From contig CAVTVU010000006.1 of NCBI GenBank assembly GCA_963738305.1, positions 1 through 64,000 on the forward strand: a DNA stretch of 64,000 bases, read 5' to 3'. Every line of letters starts with the position of its first letter. Position 1 is the stretch's first letter. The translations under genes were made by a program, and so were the position numbers. This document shows, piece by piece, positions 25,801 to 33,313 of this stretch. The notes under the pieces are model-generated. The model had not been told where the DNA came from, made no database searches, and saw only the letters and a list, made by a program, of their open reading frames with translations. Source of the stretch: JBBRHQ01 sp963738305 (GTDB lineage: Bacteria > Actinomycetota > Thermoleophilia > Solirubrobacterales > 70-9).

Positions 25801-26757
25801 ATGGCCGAAGCAGGCATCAAGGAGCTGCTGCAGGCCGGAGTCCACTTCGGCCACCAGACGCGCCGCTGGAACCCAAACATGCGCCGCTACATCTTCGGCG
25901 AGCGCGACGGGATCCACATCATCGACCTACTCCAGACCGAGCAGCTGCTCGACGACGCCCGCCGCTTCGCCGGTGAGCTATCCAGCGGGGGTGGCACAGT
26001 GCTCTTCGTCGGCACCAAGAAGCAGGCGCGCGACTCCGTCAAGGAGTGGGCGGATCGCTGCCAGATGCCCTACGTCAACCTCCGCTGGCTGGGCGGCCTG
26101 CTGACCAACTTCAACACCATCTCGGCCCGGATCAAGCGCCTGCACGAGCTGACCGAGCTGGAGTCGAGCGGCCAGCTCGAGCTGCTCCCGACCAAGGAGC
26201 GAATGGGGATGCGGGCGGAGCTGGCAAAGCTCGAGTACAACCTGGGCGGCGTCCGTGACATGGAGCGCCTCCCGGACGCGGTCTTCGTGATCGATCTGAA
26301 GACCGAGGAGATCGCCGTTCGCGAGGCCGCCAGGTTGCGGATTCCGATCATCGGACTGGTCGACACCAACTGCGATCCGTCCCCGGTCGACTACGTCATC
26401 CCCGGCAACGACGACGCGATCCGTTCCTGCGAGCTGGTGCTCGGCACGATCGGCGCTGCGATCGACGAGGGAGCCGGCGCGTGGCGGGTCGAGGAGGAGC
26501 GCCGTCGCGCCGAGGAGGAGGAGCGACGCCGAATCGAGGCCGAGGAGCGTCGCAAGCGCGAGGAGGAGGAGAAAGCGCGCAAGGAGGCTGAGGAGGCCGC
26601 GGCCAAGGCGGCCGCCGAGGCCGAGGCACAGCGGCAGGCGCAACAACAGGCCGCGCCAGCGAGCCCCGAGGCCCCTGCCCCCGCAGTCCAGCCGGTCCCG
26701 GCCACCGAGCCGGAGGGCGCAGCGCCCGCCGCGACCGGCGAGGGGAACGAGGGCTGA
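25801..26757 (+). CDS. rpsB: 30S ribosomal protein S2 with long charged C-terminal extension
   Basis: S2 binds late to the 30S subunit near the neck and helps hold S1 and mRNA. The first 229 residues are standard: GVHFGHQTRRWNPNMRRYIFGER, TVLFVGTKKQARDSV, RWLGGLLTNFNTI, VIDLKTEEIAVREA and DTNCDPSPVDYVIPGNDDAIRS. Residues 230-318 are an added tail: about 45 residues of Glu/Arg/Lys repeats predicted as a single helix or coiled coil, then an Ala/Pro/Gln/Glu-rich disordered end. The tail makes the protein 318 residues, well above the usual 230-260. tsf follows with a 1-bp overlap, the universal rpsB-tsf order. Confidence 0.97.
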   Translation: MAEAGIKELLQAGVHFGHQTRRWNPNMRRYIFGERDGIHIIDLLQTEQLLDDARRFAGELSSGGGTVLFVGTKKQARDSVKEWADRCQMPYVNLRWLGGLLTNFNTISARIKRLHELTELESSGQLELLPTKERMGMRAELAKLEYNLGGVRDMERLPDAVFVIDLKTEEIAVREAARLRIPIIGLVDTNCDPSPVDYVIPGNDDAIRSCELVLGTIGAAIDEGAGAWRVEEERRRAEEEERRRIEAEERRKREEEEKARKEAEEAAAKAAAEAEAQRQAQQQAAPASPEAPAPAVQPVPATEPEGAAPAATGEGNEG

Positions 26758-27362
26758 TGGCGGTATCGGCCGCCGACGTGAAGGCGCTGCGCGACCGCAC
26801 CGGCGCCGGGATGATGGACTGCAAGGCGGCGCTCGCCGAGGCCGACGGGGACGTCGATCGCGCGGTCGAGATCCTGCGCGTCAAGGGCCAGGCCTCCGCG
26901 GCGAAGCGCGAGGGCCGCGGCACCGACGAGGGCGTCGTCTCCTCCTACATCCACGCGAACCACAAGGTCGGAGCGATGGTCGAGGTCCAGTGCGAGACCG
27001 ATTTCGTGGCCCGCAACGAGGACTTCCAGGCCTTCGCATACGAGGTCGCCCTGCACGCTGCGGCCGCCGCTCCCCGCTACGTATCGGTGGAGGACATCCC
27101 CGAGGGCGAGCGCGAGGCGGAGCGCCGCGTGTTCGAGGAGAAGGCGGGCGAGGAGGGAAAGCCTCCCGAGATCGTCTCGAAGATCGTCGAGGGCCAGCTT
27201 GCGAAGTGGGCTTCCGAGGTGGCCCTGCTCGACCAGACGCACGTCAACGCCGAGAAGCACTCCTCGAAGACGATTGAGGAGATGCGCTCCGAGCTGGCCG
27301 CCAAGACCGGCGAGAACATCCGCATCGCCCGCTTCGCCTACTTCCGCGTCGGCGAGGGATAG
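26757..27362 (+). CDS. tsf: Elongation factor Ts
   Basis: EF-Ts exchanges GDP for GTP on EF-Tu. This 201-residue form is the short type common in actinomycetes and thermophiles. The UBA-like N-terminus (VKALRDRTGAGMMDCKAALAEADGD) binds EF-Tu, and the core has VEVQCETDFVARNEDFQ, the TDFVARN signature. The start overlaps the rpsB stop (TGATGG). No second core subdomain is present beyond about residue 200, as expected for the short form. Confidence 0.97.
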   Translation: MAVSAADVKALRDRTGAGMMDCKAALAEADGDVDRAVEILRVKGQASAAKREGRGTDEGVVSSYIHANHKVGAMVEVQCETDFVARNEDFQAFAYEVALHAAAAAPRYVSVEDIPEGEREAERRVFEEKAGEEGKPPEIVSKIVEGQLAKWASEVALLDQTHVNAEKHSSKTIEEMRSELAAKTGENIRIARFAYFRVGEG

Positions 27363-27570
27363 ATGAGTGATCCCACGACCCCACGCACCCGGATGACGCA
27401 CATTGCGCCTCGCATCCAGCGACCGCAGGGAGCGTTGCGAGCGCGAAGCGCGAGATCCTCGGGCCCGCCTTTGGCACCACCAAAGGCTTCGCCCTGCGTC
27501 CTTGATCTGCCCGGCCACGCGCGCCCCCGGGCACACGCGGCCGTGGCATCAATCATCTAGGAACGCGGAG
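27363..27570 (+). other. tsf-pyrH spacer with a short doubtful frame and a hairpin
   Basis: A 65-codon frame starts at ATG 27363 immediately after the tsf stop (27363-27560) but is Arg/Pro/Ala-rich and unrecognisable, so it is probably not a gene. A perfect 8-bp hairpin (GCCTTTGG 27467-27474, CCAAAGGC 27480-27487, loop CACCA) lies inside; it has no T tract and may mark transcript processing. The pyrH start is preceded by AGGAACGCGGAG. Confidence 0.45.
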
Positions 27571-28296
27571 ATGGCGCCGGATCCCCGCTTCAGCCGCATC
27601 CTCCTGAAGCTCTCCGGGGAGGCCCTGATGGGCGACCTCGACTACGGCACCGACGCCGAGCAGGTCAAGCGGATCGCCGAGCAGGTCGCCGCCACCCGTG
27701 GCCGGGAGGTCGAGATCGCGGTCGTGGTGGGTGCCGGCAACATCTATCGCGGGCTCGAAGCTGCCGCGGCGGGAATGGACCGGGCGACCGGCGACTACAT
27801 GGGGATGATGGCGACGGTGCTCAACGCTCTCACCCTCCAGGATGCGCTGGAGAAGGTGGGCGAGCACACGCGGGTGATGTCGGCGATCGACGTCAAGGAG
27901 GTCGCCGAGCCCTACATCCGCCGCCGCGCGATGCGCCACCTCGAGAAGGGCCGGGTGGTGATCTTCGCCGCCGGGACCGGCAACCCGTTCTTCACCACCG
28001 ACACCGCGGCGGCCCTGCGGGCCCTGGAGATCCACGCCGAGGTGATCCTGATGGCCAAGAACGGCGTTGAGGGCGTCTACGACTCCGACCCCGCGACCAA
28101 CCCGGACGCTGCCTTCATCCCCCGGATCACCCACCGCGAGGCGATAGAGCGAGAGCTGCGGGTGATGGACTCGACGGCGCTCTCCCTCTGCATGGACAAC
28201 CGGCTCCCGATCCACGTCTTCAACATGGCCGACGAGGGGAACATCGGCCGCATCCTCTCCGGAGAGCAGGTCGGGACCCTGGTCGACGAGAGATGA
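27571..28296 (+). CDS. pyrH: UMP kinase
   Basis: PyrH phosphorylates UMP to UDP in the cytoplasm and belongs to the amino-acid-kinase fold, unlike other nucleoside monophosphate kinases. The 241-residue protein starts ATG 27571. The sequence shows ILLKLSGEALMGD, VVVGAGNIYRG, DYMGMMATVLNALTLQDAL, RRAMRHLEKGRVVIFAAGTGNPFFTTDTAAALRA and LMAKNGVEGVYDSDP. pyrH between tsf and frr is the classical order. The gene ends in the first of two palindromic elements. Confidence 0.96.
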   Translation: MAPDPRFSRILLKLSGEALMGDLDYGTDAEQVKRIAEQVAATRGREVEIAVVVGAGNIYRGLEAAAAGMDRATGDYMGMMATVLNALTLQDALEKVGEHTRVMSAIDVKEVAEPYIRRRAMRHLEKGRVVIFAAGTGNPFFTTDTAAALRALEIHAEVILMAKNGVEGVYDSDPATNPDAAFIPRITHREAIERELRVMDSTALSLCMDNRLPIHVFNMADEGNIGRILSGEQVGTLVDER

Positions 28297-28360
28297 CGGC
28301 GCCGCGGTGTTAGCGGCGGCACATGCATGTAAGGCCGCGAAGCGGCCGCAAGTCATTCCC
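28297..28360 (+). repeat. Two-hairpin palindromic element, copy A4
   Basis: Begins one base after the pyrH stop. First stem CGCCGC/GCGGCG around GGTGTTA, spacer CACATGCATGTAA, second hairpin GGCCGC-GAA-GCGGCC, then GCAAGTCATTCCC. Same orientation as pyrH. Confidence 0.85.
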
Positions 28361-28366
28361 GAAGGG

Positions 28367-28430
28367 CCCCGCGCGGTGTTAGCGCGGGCACATGCATGTA
28401 AGGCGGCGAAGCCGCCGCAAGTCATTCCCG
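28367..28430 (+). repeat. Two-hairpin palindromic element, copy A5
   Basis: Second copy in the pyrH-frr spacer, 69 bp after A4. First stem CCCGCGC/GCGCGGG, same GGTGTTA loop and ACATGCATGTAAGGC spacer, second hairpin GGCGGC-GAA-GCCGCC. Both stems differ from A4 by paired changes. It ends in the same AAGTCATTCCCG as A4. Confidence 0.85.
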
Positions 28431-28468
28431 TTCGCCACACCCCTCGGTCAGCGCCTGCGCCCGGTTAG

Positions 28469-28507
28469 TTGAACGGATCTGGTGGCTATGGCAACCGAAT
28501 ACGTTCA
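28469..28507. repeat. 40-bp imperfect palindrome, copy C1
   Basis: TTGAACG ... GGTGGCTATGGCAACC ... CGTTCA. The outer arms pair GAACG with CGTTC and the centre is an imperfect form of the C2 core. It lies between pyrH and frr, 63 bp before copy C2. Confidence 0.7.
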
Positions 28508-28531
28508 GCGAAAGGCCTGTGCCCCTCTTCA

Positions 28532-28571
28532 TTGGACGGATCTGGTTGCCATGGCAACCGAATACGTCCAA
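28532..28571. repeat. 40-bp palindrome, copy C2
   Basis: TTGGACG ... GGTTGCCATGGCAACC ... CGTCCAA. The 16-bp centre is a perfect palindrome and the outer 7-bp arms pair fully. Relative to C1, the fourth base and its partner both changed (A-T to G-C). It lies 58 bp before the frr start. Confidence 0.8.
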
Positions 28572-28629
28572 CGAACCCGATCCCCGATGTCGCGGCCACC
28601 CCTCGACTCCGCCGGGTTAGGATGGCGCC

Positions 28630-29199
28630 GTGGAGAACGAGTTCATCGACGAGCTGCTCGCCGACGCCAAGGAGCGGATGCGCAAGTCGGTGGAGTCGAC
28701 CCGCGGCGAGCTGGCGACGGTGCGGACGGGCCGAGCCTCCCCGCACCTGCTCGATCGGATCACGGTCGACTACTACGGCGCGCAGTCTGCGCTGAAGCAG
28801 CTCGCCAACGTGGCCACCACGGACGCGCGCCTGCTCACGCTGACCCCGTTCGACAAGTCGGCGATCGGGGCGATCGAGAAGGCGATCCTCGAGTCCGACG
28901 TGGGCTTGACACCAAGCAACGACGGCAACGTGATCCGCCTCCAGATCCCCGAGCTGACCGAGGAGCGGCGCAGGGAGATGGTCAAGGTCGTCCACGGGGT
29001 GGCCGAGGAGGGCAAGATCGCGATCCGCAACGTCCGCCGCGACGTCATGCATGACCTGCGCGAGCTGAAGAAGGAGGGCGAGGCGGGAGAGGACGACGAG
29101 CGCCGTGCGGAGAGCGCCCTGCAGAAGGAGACCGACGCCGCGACCGAAGAGATCGACGAGCTGCTGAAGGGCAAGGAGGAGGAGATCCTCGAGGTCTGA
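28630..29199 (+). CDS. frr: Ribosome recycling factor
   Basis: RRF splits post-termination ribosomes together with EF-G. The 189-residue protein starts GTG 28630 and shows the family sequence RTGRASPHLLDRITVDYYG, ANVATTDARLLTLTPFDKSAIGAIEKAILESDVGLTPSNDGNVIRLQIPELTEERRREMVK and IRNVRRDVMHDLRELKKEGE. The C-terminal helix is rich in charged residues, as usual. It is separated from pyrH by 333 bp holding two A and two C repeats, and is followed by uppS after 31 bp. Confidence 0.97.
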   Translation: MENEFIDELLADAKERMRKSVESTRGELATVRTGRASPHLLDRITVDYYGAQSALKQLANVATTDARLLTLTPFDKSAIGAIEKAILESDVGLTPSNDGNVIRLQIPELTEERRREMVKVVHGVAEEGKIAIRNVRRDVMHDLRELKKEGEAGEDDERRAESALQKETDAATEEIDELLKGKEEEILEV

Positions 29200-29230
29200 G
29201 GGTCGGCGCGGACGCTGGCGCCCACAACCG

Positions 29231-29899
29231 ATGGCGTTCCCCAGCTACGTGGCGATCATCACCGACGGGAACGGGCGCTGGGCCCAGCAGCGCGGCCTTC
29301 CCCCGATCGACGGGCACGAGGCGGGGGCCGACGTCGTCAAGGCGCGCCTGCGCGATGCCGCCGAGCTGGGCATCAGGGAGTTGACCGTGTTCTCCTTCTC
29401 CACCGAGAACTGGTCCCGGCCCGCGGCCGAGGTGGACGGCCTGATGCGCATGTTCGGCCAGAGGATCGACGCGGAGACCCCCGAGCTCCACGACGAGGGT
29501 GTGCGAATGCGCTTCGTCGGCCGCCGCGCGGGAGTCCCCCAGGAGCTCTGCGATCGCATGGACTGGGCGGAGGAGCTGACCGGCGCCAACCAGCGGATAA
29601 CCCTCTTCGTCGCCTTCAACTACGGCGCCAGGGCGGAGATCGTCGACGCGGCGCGAAGATTCGAGGGCGACTCCGAGGAGGAGTTCCGCGACTGCCTCTA
29701 CGCGCCCGAGATGCACGACCCCGACCTGCTCATTCGCACCAGCGGCGAGATGCGAATCTCCAATTACCTCCTGTGGCAATGCGCCTATGCGGAGTTCGTC
29801 TTCCGCGAGGAGCTTTGGCCCGACTTCGATCGCGACGCCTTCGAGGCCTCGCTGCGCGAGTTCGAGGCTCGCCGGCGCCGCTTCGGGGCCAGGGCCTGA
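29231..29899 (+). CDS. uppS: Polyprenyl diphosphate synthase (UppS family)
   Basis: This cis-prenyltransferase extends isoprenyl diphosphates with IPP to make the polyprenyl carrier lipid for cell-wall synthesis. The 222-residue protein starts ATG 29231. The catalytic Asp is in AIITDGNGRWAQQRGLPPIDGHEAGA; VFSFSTENWSRP, FVAFNYGARAEIVDAAR and LIRTSGEMRISNYLLWQCAYAEFVF complete the signature. Typical bacterial enzymes are about 245-255 residues, so this is on the short side. cdsA follows after 1 bp. Confidence 0.94.
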   Translation: MAFPSYVAIITDGNGRWAQQRGLPPIDGHEAGADVVKARLRDAAELGIRELTVFSFSTENWSRPAAEVDGLMRMFGQRIDAETPELHDEGVRMRFVGRRAGVPQELCDRMDWAEELTGANQRITLFVAFNYGARAEIVDAARRFEGDSEEEFRDCLYAPEMHDPDLLIRTSGEMRISNYLLWQCAYAEFVFREELWPDFDRDAFEASLREFEARRRRFGARA

Positions 29900-29900
29900 C

Positions 29901-30956
29901 GTGGCGGCCGGCCGCGAGCGGCGAAAGCGCCGGTTCCCGGGGCTGAGGGGGAGACGGGCACGAACGCGGCGTGAGGCAGGGGCCGGGGGGCCCGAGGAGC
30001 CCGCGGCCGCGCCATTCGACATCGAGGAAGGGTCGGGAGGCGGGATGCCTTCCGCCGAGGAGCCGCTCGCCGGCCTCGCGGAGGGCCTCTTCGAGGAAGG
30101 GCCGGAGCGGCCGGCAGGTGTCGGTGCACAGATCACGCCCCCGAGGCGGCGCCGCGGGCTGCGGGGAGAGACCCTGAAACGGATCCTGATCGCGATCCCC
30201 TGGATCGTCTTCGCGATCGCGATCACGGTCGCGGGCGGAATCGTCTTCGCCGTCGCGATGGTCGCGCTCGGCCTCGTGGCGCTGCGCGAGTACTGCGTAA
30301 TCACAGCCGACTACCGGCCCCTCCAGCTCGCCGCCTTCCTGTCGGTGGCGGGAATGATCATGGCCGCACACTTCGGCACCGCCTTCAACATCCTCCTCGC
30401 GATCGCGGCCTCGTTCCTGCTCCTCTTCCTCGTCGGCGCCCGGCGCTCGAATCGCGTGGGGATCACCCTCTCGCTCGGGGTGTCGGCCCTCGGCGTGCTC
30501 TGGATCGGGATCCCGCTCACGCATGCCGTGCTGCTGCGCGACCTGCCCTCGCACGGCGGGGCACTCCTGATCGACATCCTGGTCGGCACCTTCGTCACCG
30601 ACACCGCCGCCTACGCGACCGGGCGCCTGTTCGGCAACCACAAGATCGCCCCCGACCTTTCCCCGAACAAGACCCTCGAGGGCCTGATCGGCGGCTTCCT
30701 GATCGGTACGCTCGGCTTTTGGTTCGCCGGCCTCTACCAGGACTGGCTGACCGGTTCGGACGCGCTCATCCTCGGTGCGGCCGTAGCTGCCACGGCGCCG
30801 CTCGGCGATCTCTTCGAATCGATGGTCAAGCGCGACCTGGGCCGCAAGGACACCGGCACGCTGTTCGGGCCCCACGGCGGCATCCTCGACCGCCTCGACG
30901 CCGCGTTCTTCACGATCGTGGTCGGCTACTACCTGGCCGTCCAGCTGGTCTATTGA
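29901..30956 (+). CDS. cdsA: Phosphatidate cytidylyltransferase
   Basis: CdsA makes CDP-diacylglycerol from CTP and phosphatidate, the branch point of phospholipid synthesis. The 351-residue protein starts GTG 29901. The first 85 residues are an Arg/Gly/Glu/Pro-rich cytoplasmic tail, probably disordered. About eight membrane segments follow. The CDS signature lies at the end: FVTDTAAYATGRLFGNHKIAPDLSPNKTLEGLIGG and FESMVKRDLGRKDTGTLFGPHGGILDRLDA. Its product is the substrate of the CDP-alcohol phosphatidyltransferase at 41.4 kb. Confidence 0.95.
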   Translation: MAAGRERRKRRFPGLRGRRARTRREAGAGGPEEPAAAPFDIEEGSGGGMPSAEEPLAGLAEGLFEEGPERPAGVGAQITPPRRRRGLRGETLKRILIAIPWIVFAIAITVAGGIVFAVAMVALGLVALREYCVITADYRPLQLAAFLSVAGMIMAAHFGTAFNILLAIAASFLLLFLVGARRSNRVGITLSLGVSALGVLWIGIPLTHAVLLRDLPSHGGALLIDILVGTFVTDTAAYATGRLFGNHKIAPDLSPNKTLEGLIGGFLIGTLGFWFAGLYQDWLTGSDALILGAAVAATAPLGDLFESMVKRDLGRKDTGTLFGPHGGILDRLDAAFFTIVVGYYLAVQLVY

Positions 30957-30969
30957 CGCTCTGCGCGCT

Positions 30970-31008
30970 GTCCCGGATTCGCCTCGCATGGCGAAGCTGA
31001 TCCGGGAC
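30970..31008 (+). promoter_or_regulatory. Strong hairpin between cdsA and dxr
   Basis: GTCCCGGAT (30970-30978) pairs with ATCCGGGAC (31000-31008); inside, TTCGCC pairs with GGCGAA around a TCGCAT loop, leaving a 4-base bulge. It begins 13 bp after the cdsA stop and ends 30 bp before dxr. There is no T tract, so it may be a processing site or attenuator. An in-frame ATG at 30988 lies in the loop; using it would add 17 residues to Dxr, which is unlikely. Confidence 0.5.
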
Positions 31009-31038
31009 GGTGACGGCGAATTCCTACACTCACCTGCG

Positions 31039-32190
31039 ATGAAGCGCCTCCTCATCCTCGGCTGCACCGGCTCGATCGGGACCCAGGCCCTCGAGATCGT
31101 CCGCGGCTCACGGGAGCTGCAGGTGGTCGGTCTCGCGGCGAGAAGCGGCGTGGATCAGGCGGTCGAGCAGGCGCGCGAGCACGGCGTCCCGGCGCTGGCC
31201 CTGGCCGATGGCAGCGCCGCCGAGCGTGCCCGATCGCTGTGGAGTGGCCAGGTCCTCGCCGGAGAGGAGGGGATCGCCGAGCTGATCGCCTCCTCGGGCG
31301 CCGACCTCGTGCTGAACGGGATCGTCGGCGCGGCGGGCCTCGGACCGACCATCGTCGCCCTGAGCGAAGGGATCGACGTCGCCCTGGCCAACAAGGAGAG
31401 TCTGGTGATCGGCGGCGAGCTGGTGACCGCGCTGGCCGAGGGCACGGGTGCCCGGCTCCTGCCGGTGGACTCCGAGCACTCGGCGCTCTTCCAGCTGATC
31501 GGCTCCGAGCCCCCCGGGACCGTCGAGCGTCTCGTCCTGACCGCCTCCGGCGGACCCTTCCGGGGTCGGACCGACCTCTCCGGGATCACCGCCTCCGATG
31601 CCCTCCAGCACCCGACCTGGGAGATGGGCGGGCGGATCACCGTCGACTCGGCGACGCTGATGAACAAGGGCTTCGAGATGATCGAGGCCTATTACCTATT
31701 CGGCGTCCCCTACGAGCGGATCGACGTCGTCATCCACCCCCAGTCGATCGTGCACTCACTCGTCCATCTGAACGACGGCGCCTCCCTGGCCCACCTCGGC
31801 TACCCCGACATGCGGGTGCCGATCTCCTACGCCCTTCACTTCCCCGAGCGTGCGGACGTCCCGCTCGAGCGCCTCGACCTGGCCACCATCGGCGAGCTCA
31901 GCTTCGAGGCCCCTGACACACGGATCTTCGCCTGCCTGCGCCTGGCGAGGGAGGCCGGCGAAGCCGGTGGCACCGCCCCCTGCGTGCTCAACGCCGCCGA
32001 TGAGGTCGCGGTTGCCGCCTTCCTCGCCGGAGAGATCCCGTTCACCGCCATCCCGGAGGTGATCGAGACGGCTCTGGACGAGTTCGGCACCGTTCCCGTG
32101 ACCCACTTCGACGACCTCTACGCGGCCGACGCGGCAGCTCGCCGGCGCGCCGGCGAGCTGGTCGCCGCCCAGGGGAGCAGCGCGCGGTGA
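31039..32190 (+). CDS. dxr: 1-deoxy-D-xylulose-5-phosphate reductoisomerase
   Basis: Dxr converts DXP to MEP with NADPH, the committed step of the MEP isoprenoid pathway. The 383-residue protein begins MKRLLILGCTGSIGTQALEIV, the NADPH loop. ALANKESLVIGGELV, PVDSEHSALFQLI, TASGGPF, HPTWEMGGRITVDSATLMNKGFEMIEAYYLFG and HPQSIVHSLV are the metal- and substrate-binding motifs. It overlaps the M50 protease by 4 bp. ispG, another MEP enzyme, lies 6 kb downstream, and uppS upstream uses the end product. Confidence 0.97.
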   Translation: MKRLLILGCTGSIGTQALEIVRGSRELQVVGLAARSGVDQAVEQAREHGVPALALADGSAAERARSLWSGQVLAGEEGIAELIASSGADLVLNGIVGAAGLGPTIVALSEGIDVALANKESLVIGGELVTALAEGTGARLLPVDSEHSALFQLIGSEPPGTVERLVLTASGGPFRGRTDLSGITASDALQHPTWEMGGRITVDSATLMNKGFEMIEAYYLFGVPYERIDVVIHPQSIVHSLVHLNDGASLAHLGYPDMRVPISYALHFPERADVPLERLDLATIGELSFEAPDTRIFACLRLAREAGEAGGTAPCVLNAADEVAVAAFLAGEIPFTAIPEVIETALDEFGTVPVTHFDDLYAADAAARRRAGELVAAQGSSAR

Positions 32191-33275
32191 CCTGGGTCCT
32201 CGCGTTCGCCGGCTTCGCCGCGCTGATCATCCTCCACGAGCTGGGCCACTTCGCCGCGGCCAAGGCGACCGGCATGCGGGTCGAGCGGTTCTTCCTCTTC
32301 TTCCCCCCGGCCCTGATCTCGCGCCGGAGGGGAGAGACCGAGTACGGGATCGGCGCGATCCCGCTTGGGGGCTTCGTGAAGATCACCGGGATGAATCCGG
32401 ACGAGGAGCTGCCGCCGGAGGTGGCCCACCGCGGCTACTATCACCAGCCGGTCTGGAAGCGCATCGTGGTGATCGGCGCCGGGCCCGCGGTCAATATCGC
32501 CCTCGCCTTCCTGATCCTCTTCGTCCTCTCCTTCGGCGCCCGCGACCTGGCGAATTCGGTCGGGGAGATCGTCCCCGGCTCGCCCGCGGCCAAGCAGCTG
32601 CGGCCCGGAGACCGCATCGTCTCGGTCAATGGGCGCGCCTACGCAGACCGCTCGCTCGAGGACCGCCTGCTGAAGTTCTCCGACACGATCGCCGCCGATC
32701 AGTGCTCCGGGCGGCAGGTGGACGGCTGCCCCGGCGAGCGGCCGGTGAAGCTGGAGGTGACACGTGACGGGCGCACCCGCCAGATCGTGGTCACCCCGGC
32801 CTACGACGAGTCGGTGAAGCGGATGCGAATCGGCTTCTCGTATGGCACGACGCCGGCCGAAGGCGGGGCGCTGGCGGCGGCGGATCGATCGCTCAGCTTC
32901 ATGTGGCTGGTGACGACGAAAACCGTGGGCGTGTTCGCCAACCTGCTCGACGCGAAGCAACGCAAGCAGGTCTCGGGTGTGGTCGGCAGCTACGAGGTGA
33001 CCCGCCAGGCGATCGGGTTCAGCGCCCGCGAGGCACTGACACTGCTGGCGGTGATCAGCTTCTCCCTGGGCCTGATCAATTTGTTCCCGTTCCTGCCCTT
33101 GGACGGGGGCCACATCTTCTGGAGCCTGGTCGAGAAGGTGCGGGGGCGCCCGGTTCCGTTCCGGGTGATGGAGCGAGCCAGCGCGGTCGGCTTCGTGCTG
33201 GTGATCATGTTGTTCTTCATCGGCCTCACCAACGACATCGGGCGGTTGACGGGCCAGGGCTTCAACGTGCGGTAG
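32187..33275 (+). CDS. M50 site-2 metalloprotease (RseP/Rip1-like)
   Basis: An intramembrane zinc protease that cuts anti-sigma factors or signal-peptide remnants within the membrane. The 362-residue protein has the zinc motif ILHELGHFAAAKATG in the first helix, IPLGGFVKITGM, a central PDZ domain (GEIVPGSPAAKQLRPGDRIVSVNGR) and the second metal motif LPLDGGHIFWSLVE, with at least four membrane segments. A loop with QCSGRQVDGCPGERP carries two cysteines inside the PDZ region. It follows dxr with a GTG overlap, the widespread dxr-rseP-ispG order; here two further blocks separate it from ispG. Confidence 0.93.
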   Translation: MTWVLAFAGFAALIILHELGHFAAAKATGMRVERFFLFFPPALISRRRGETEYGIGAIPLGGFVKITGMNPDEELPPEVAHRGYYHQPVWKRIVVIGAGPAVNIALAFLILFVLSFGARDLANSVGEIVPGSPAAKQLRPGDRIVSVNGRAYADRSLEDRLLKFSDTIAADQCSGRQVDGCPGERPVKLEVTRDGRTRQIVVTPAYDESVKRMRIGFSYGTTPAEGGALAAADRSLSFMWLVTTKTVGVFANLLDAKQRKQVSGVVGSYEVTRQAIGFSAREALTLLAVISFSLGLINLFPFLPLDGGHIFWSLVEKVRGRPVPFRVMERASAVGFVLVIMLFFIGLTNDIGRLTGQGFNVR

Positions 33276-33313
33276 TTTCCCTGCACTGCCCAAGAAACCG
33301 AGGAGGAGGGGCA

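Noticed and set aside
27363..27560. Small gene directly after tsf
   Set aside because: Composition is Arg/Pro/Ala-biased, no recognisable motif, and a perfect hairpin interrupts it; more likely spacer.
28532..28571. GGTTGCCATGGCAACC as a eukaryotic RFX X-box-like site
   Set aside because: The resemblance is coincidental; no such factor exists in bacteria. The palindrome is kept only as a repeat.
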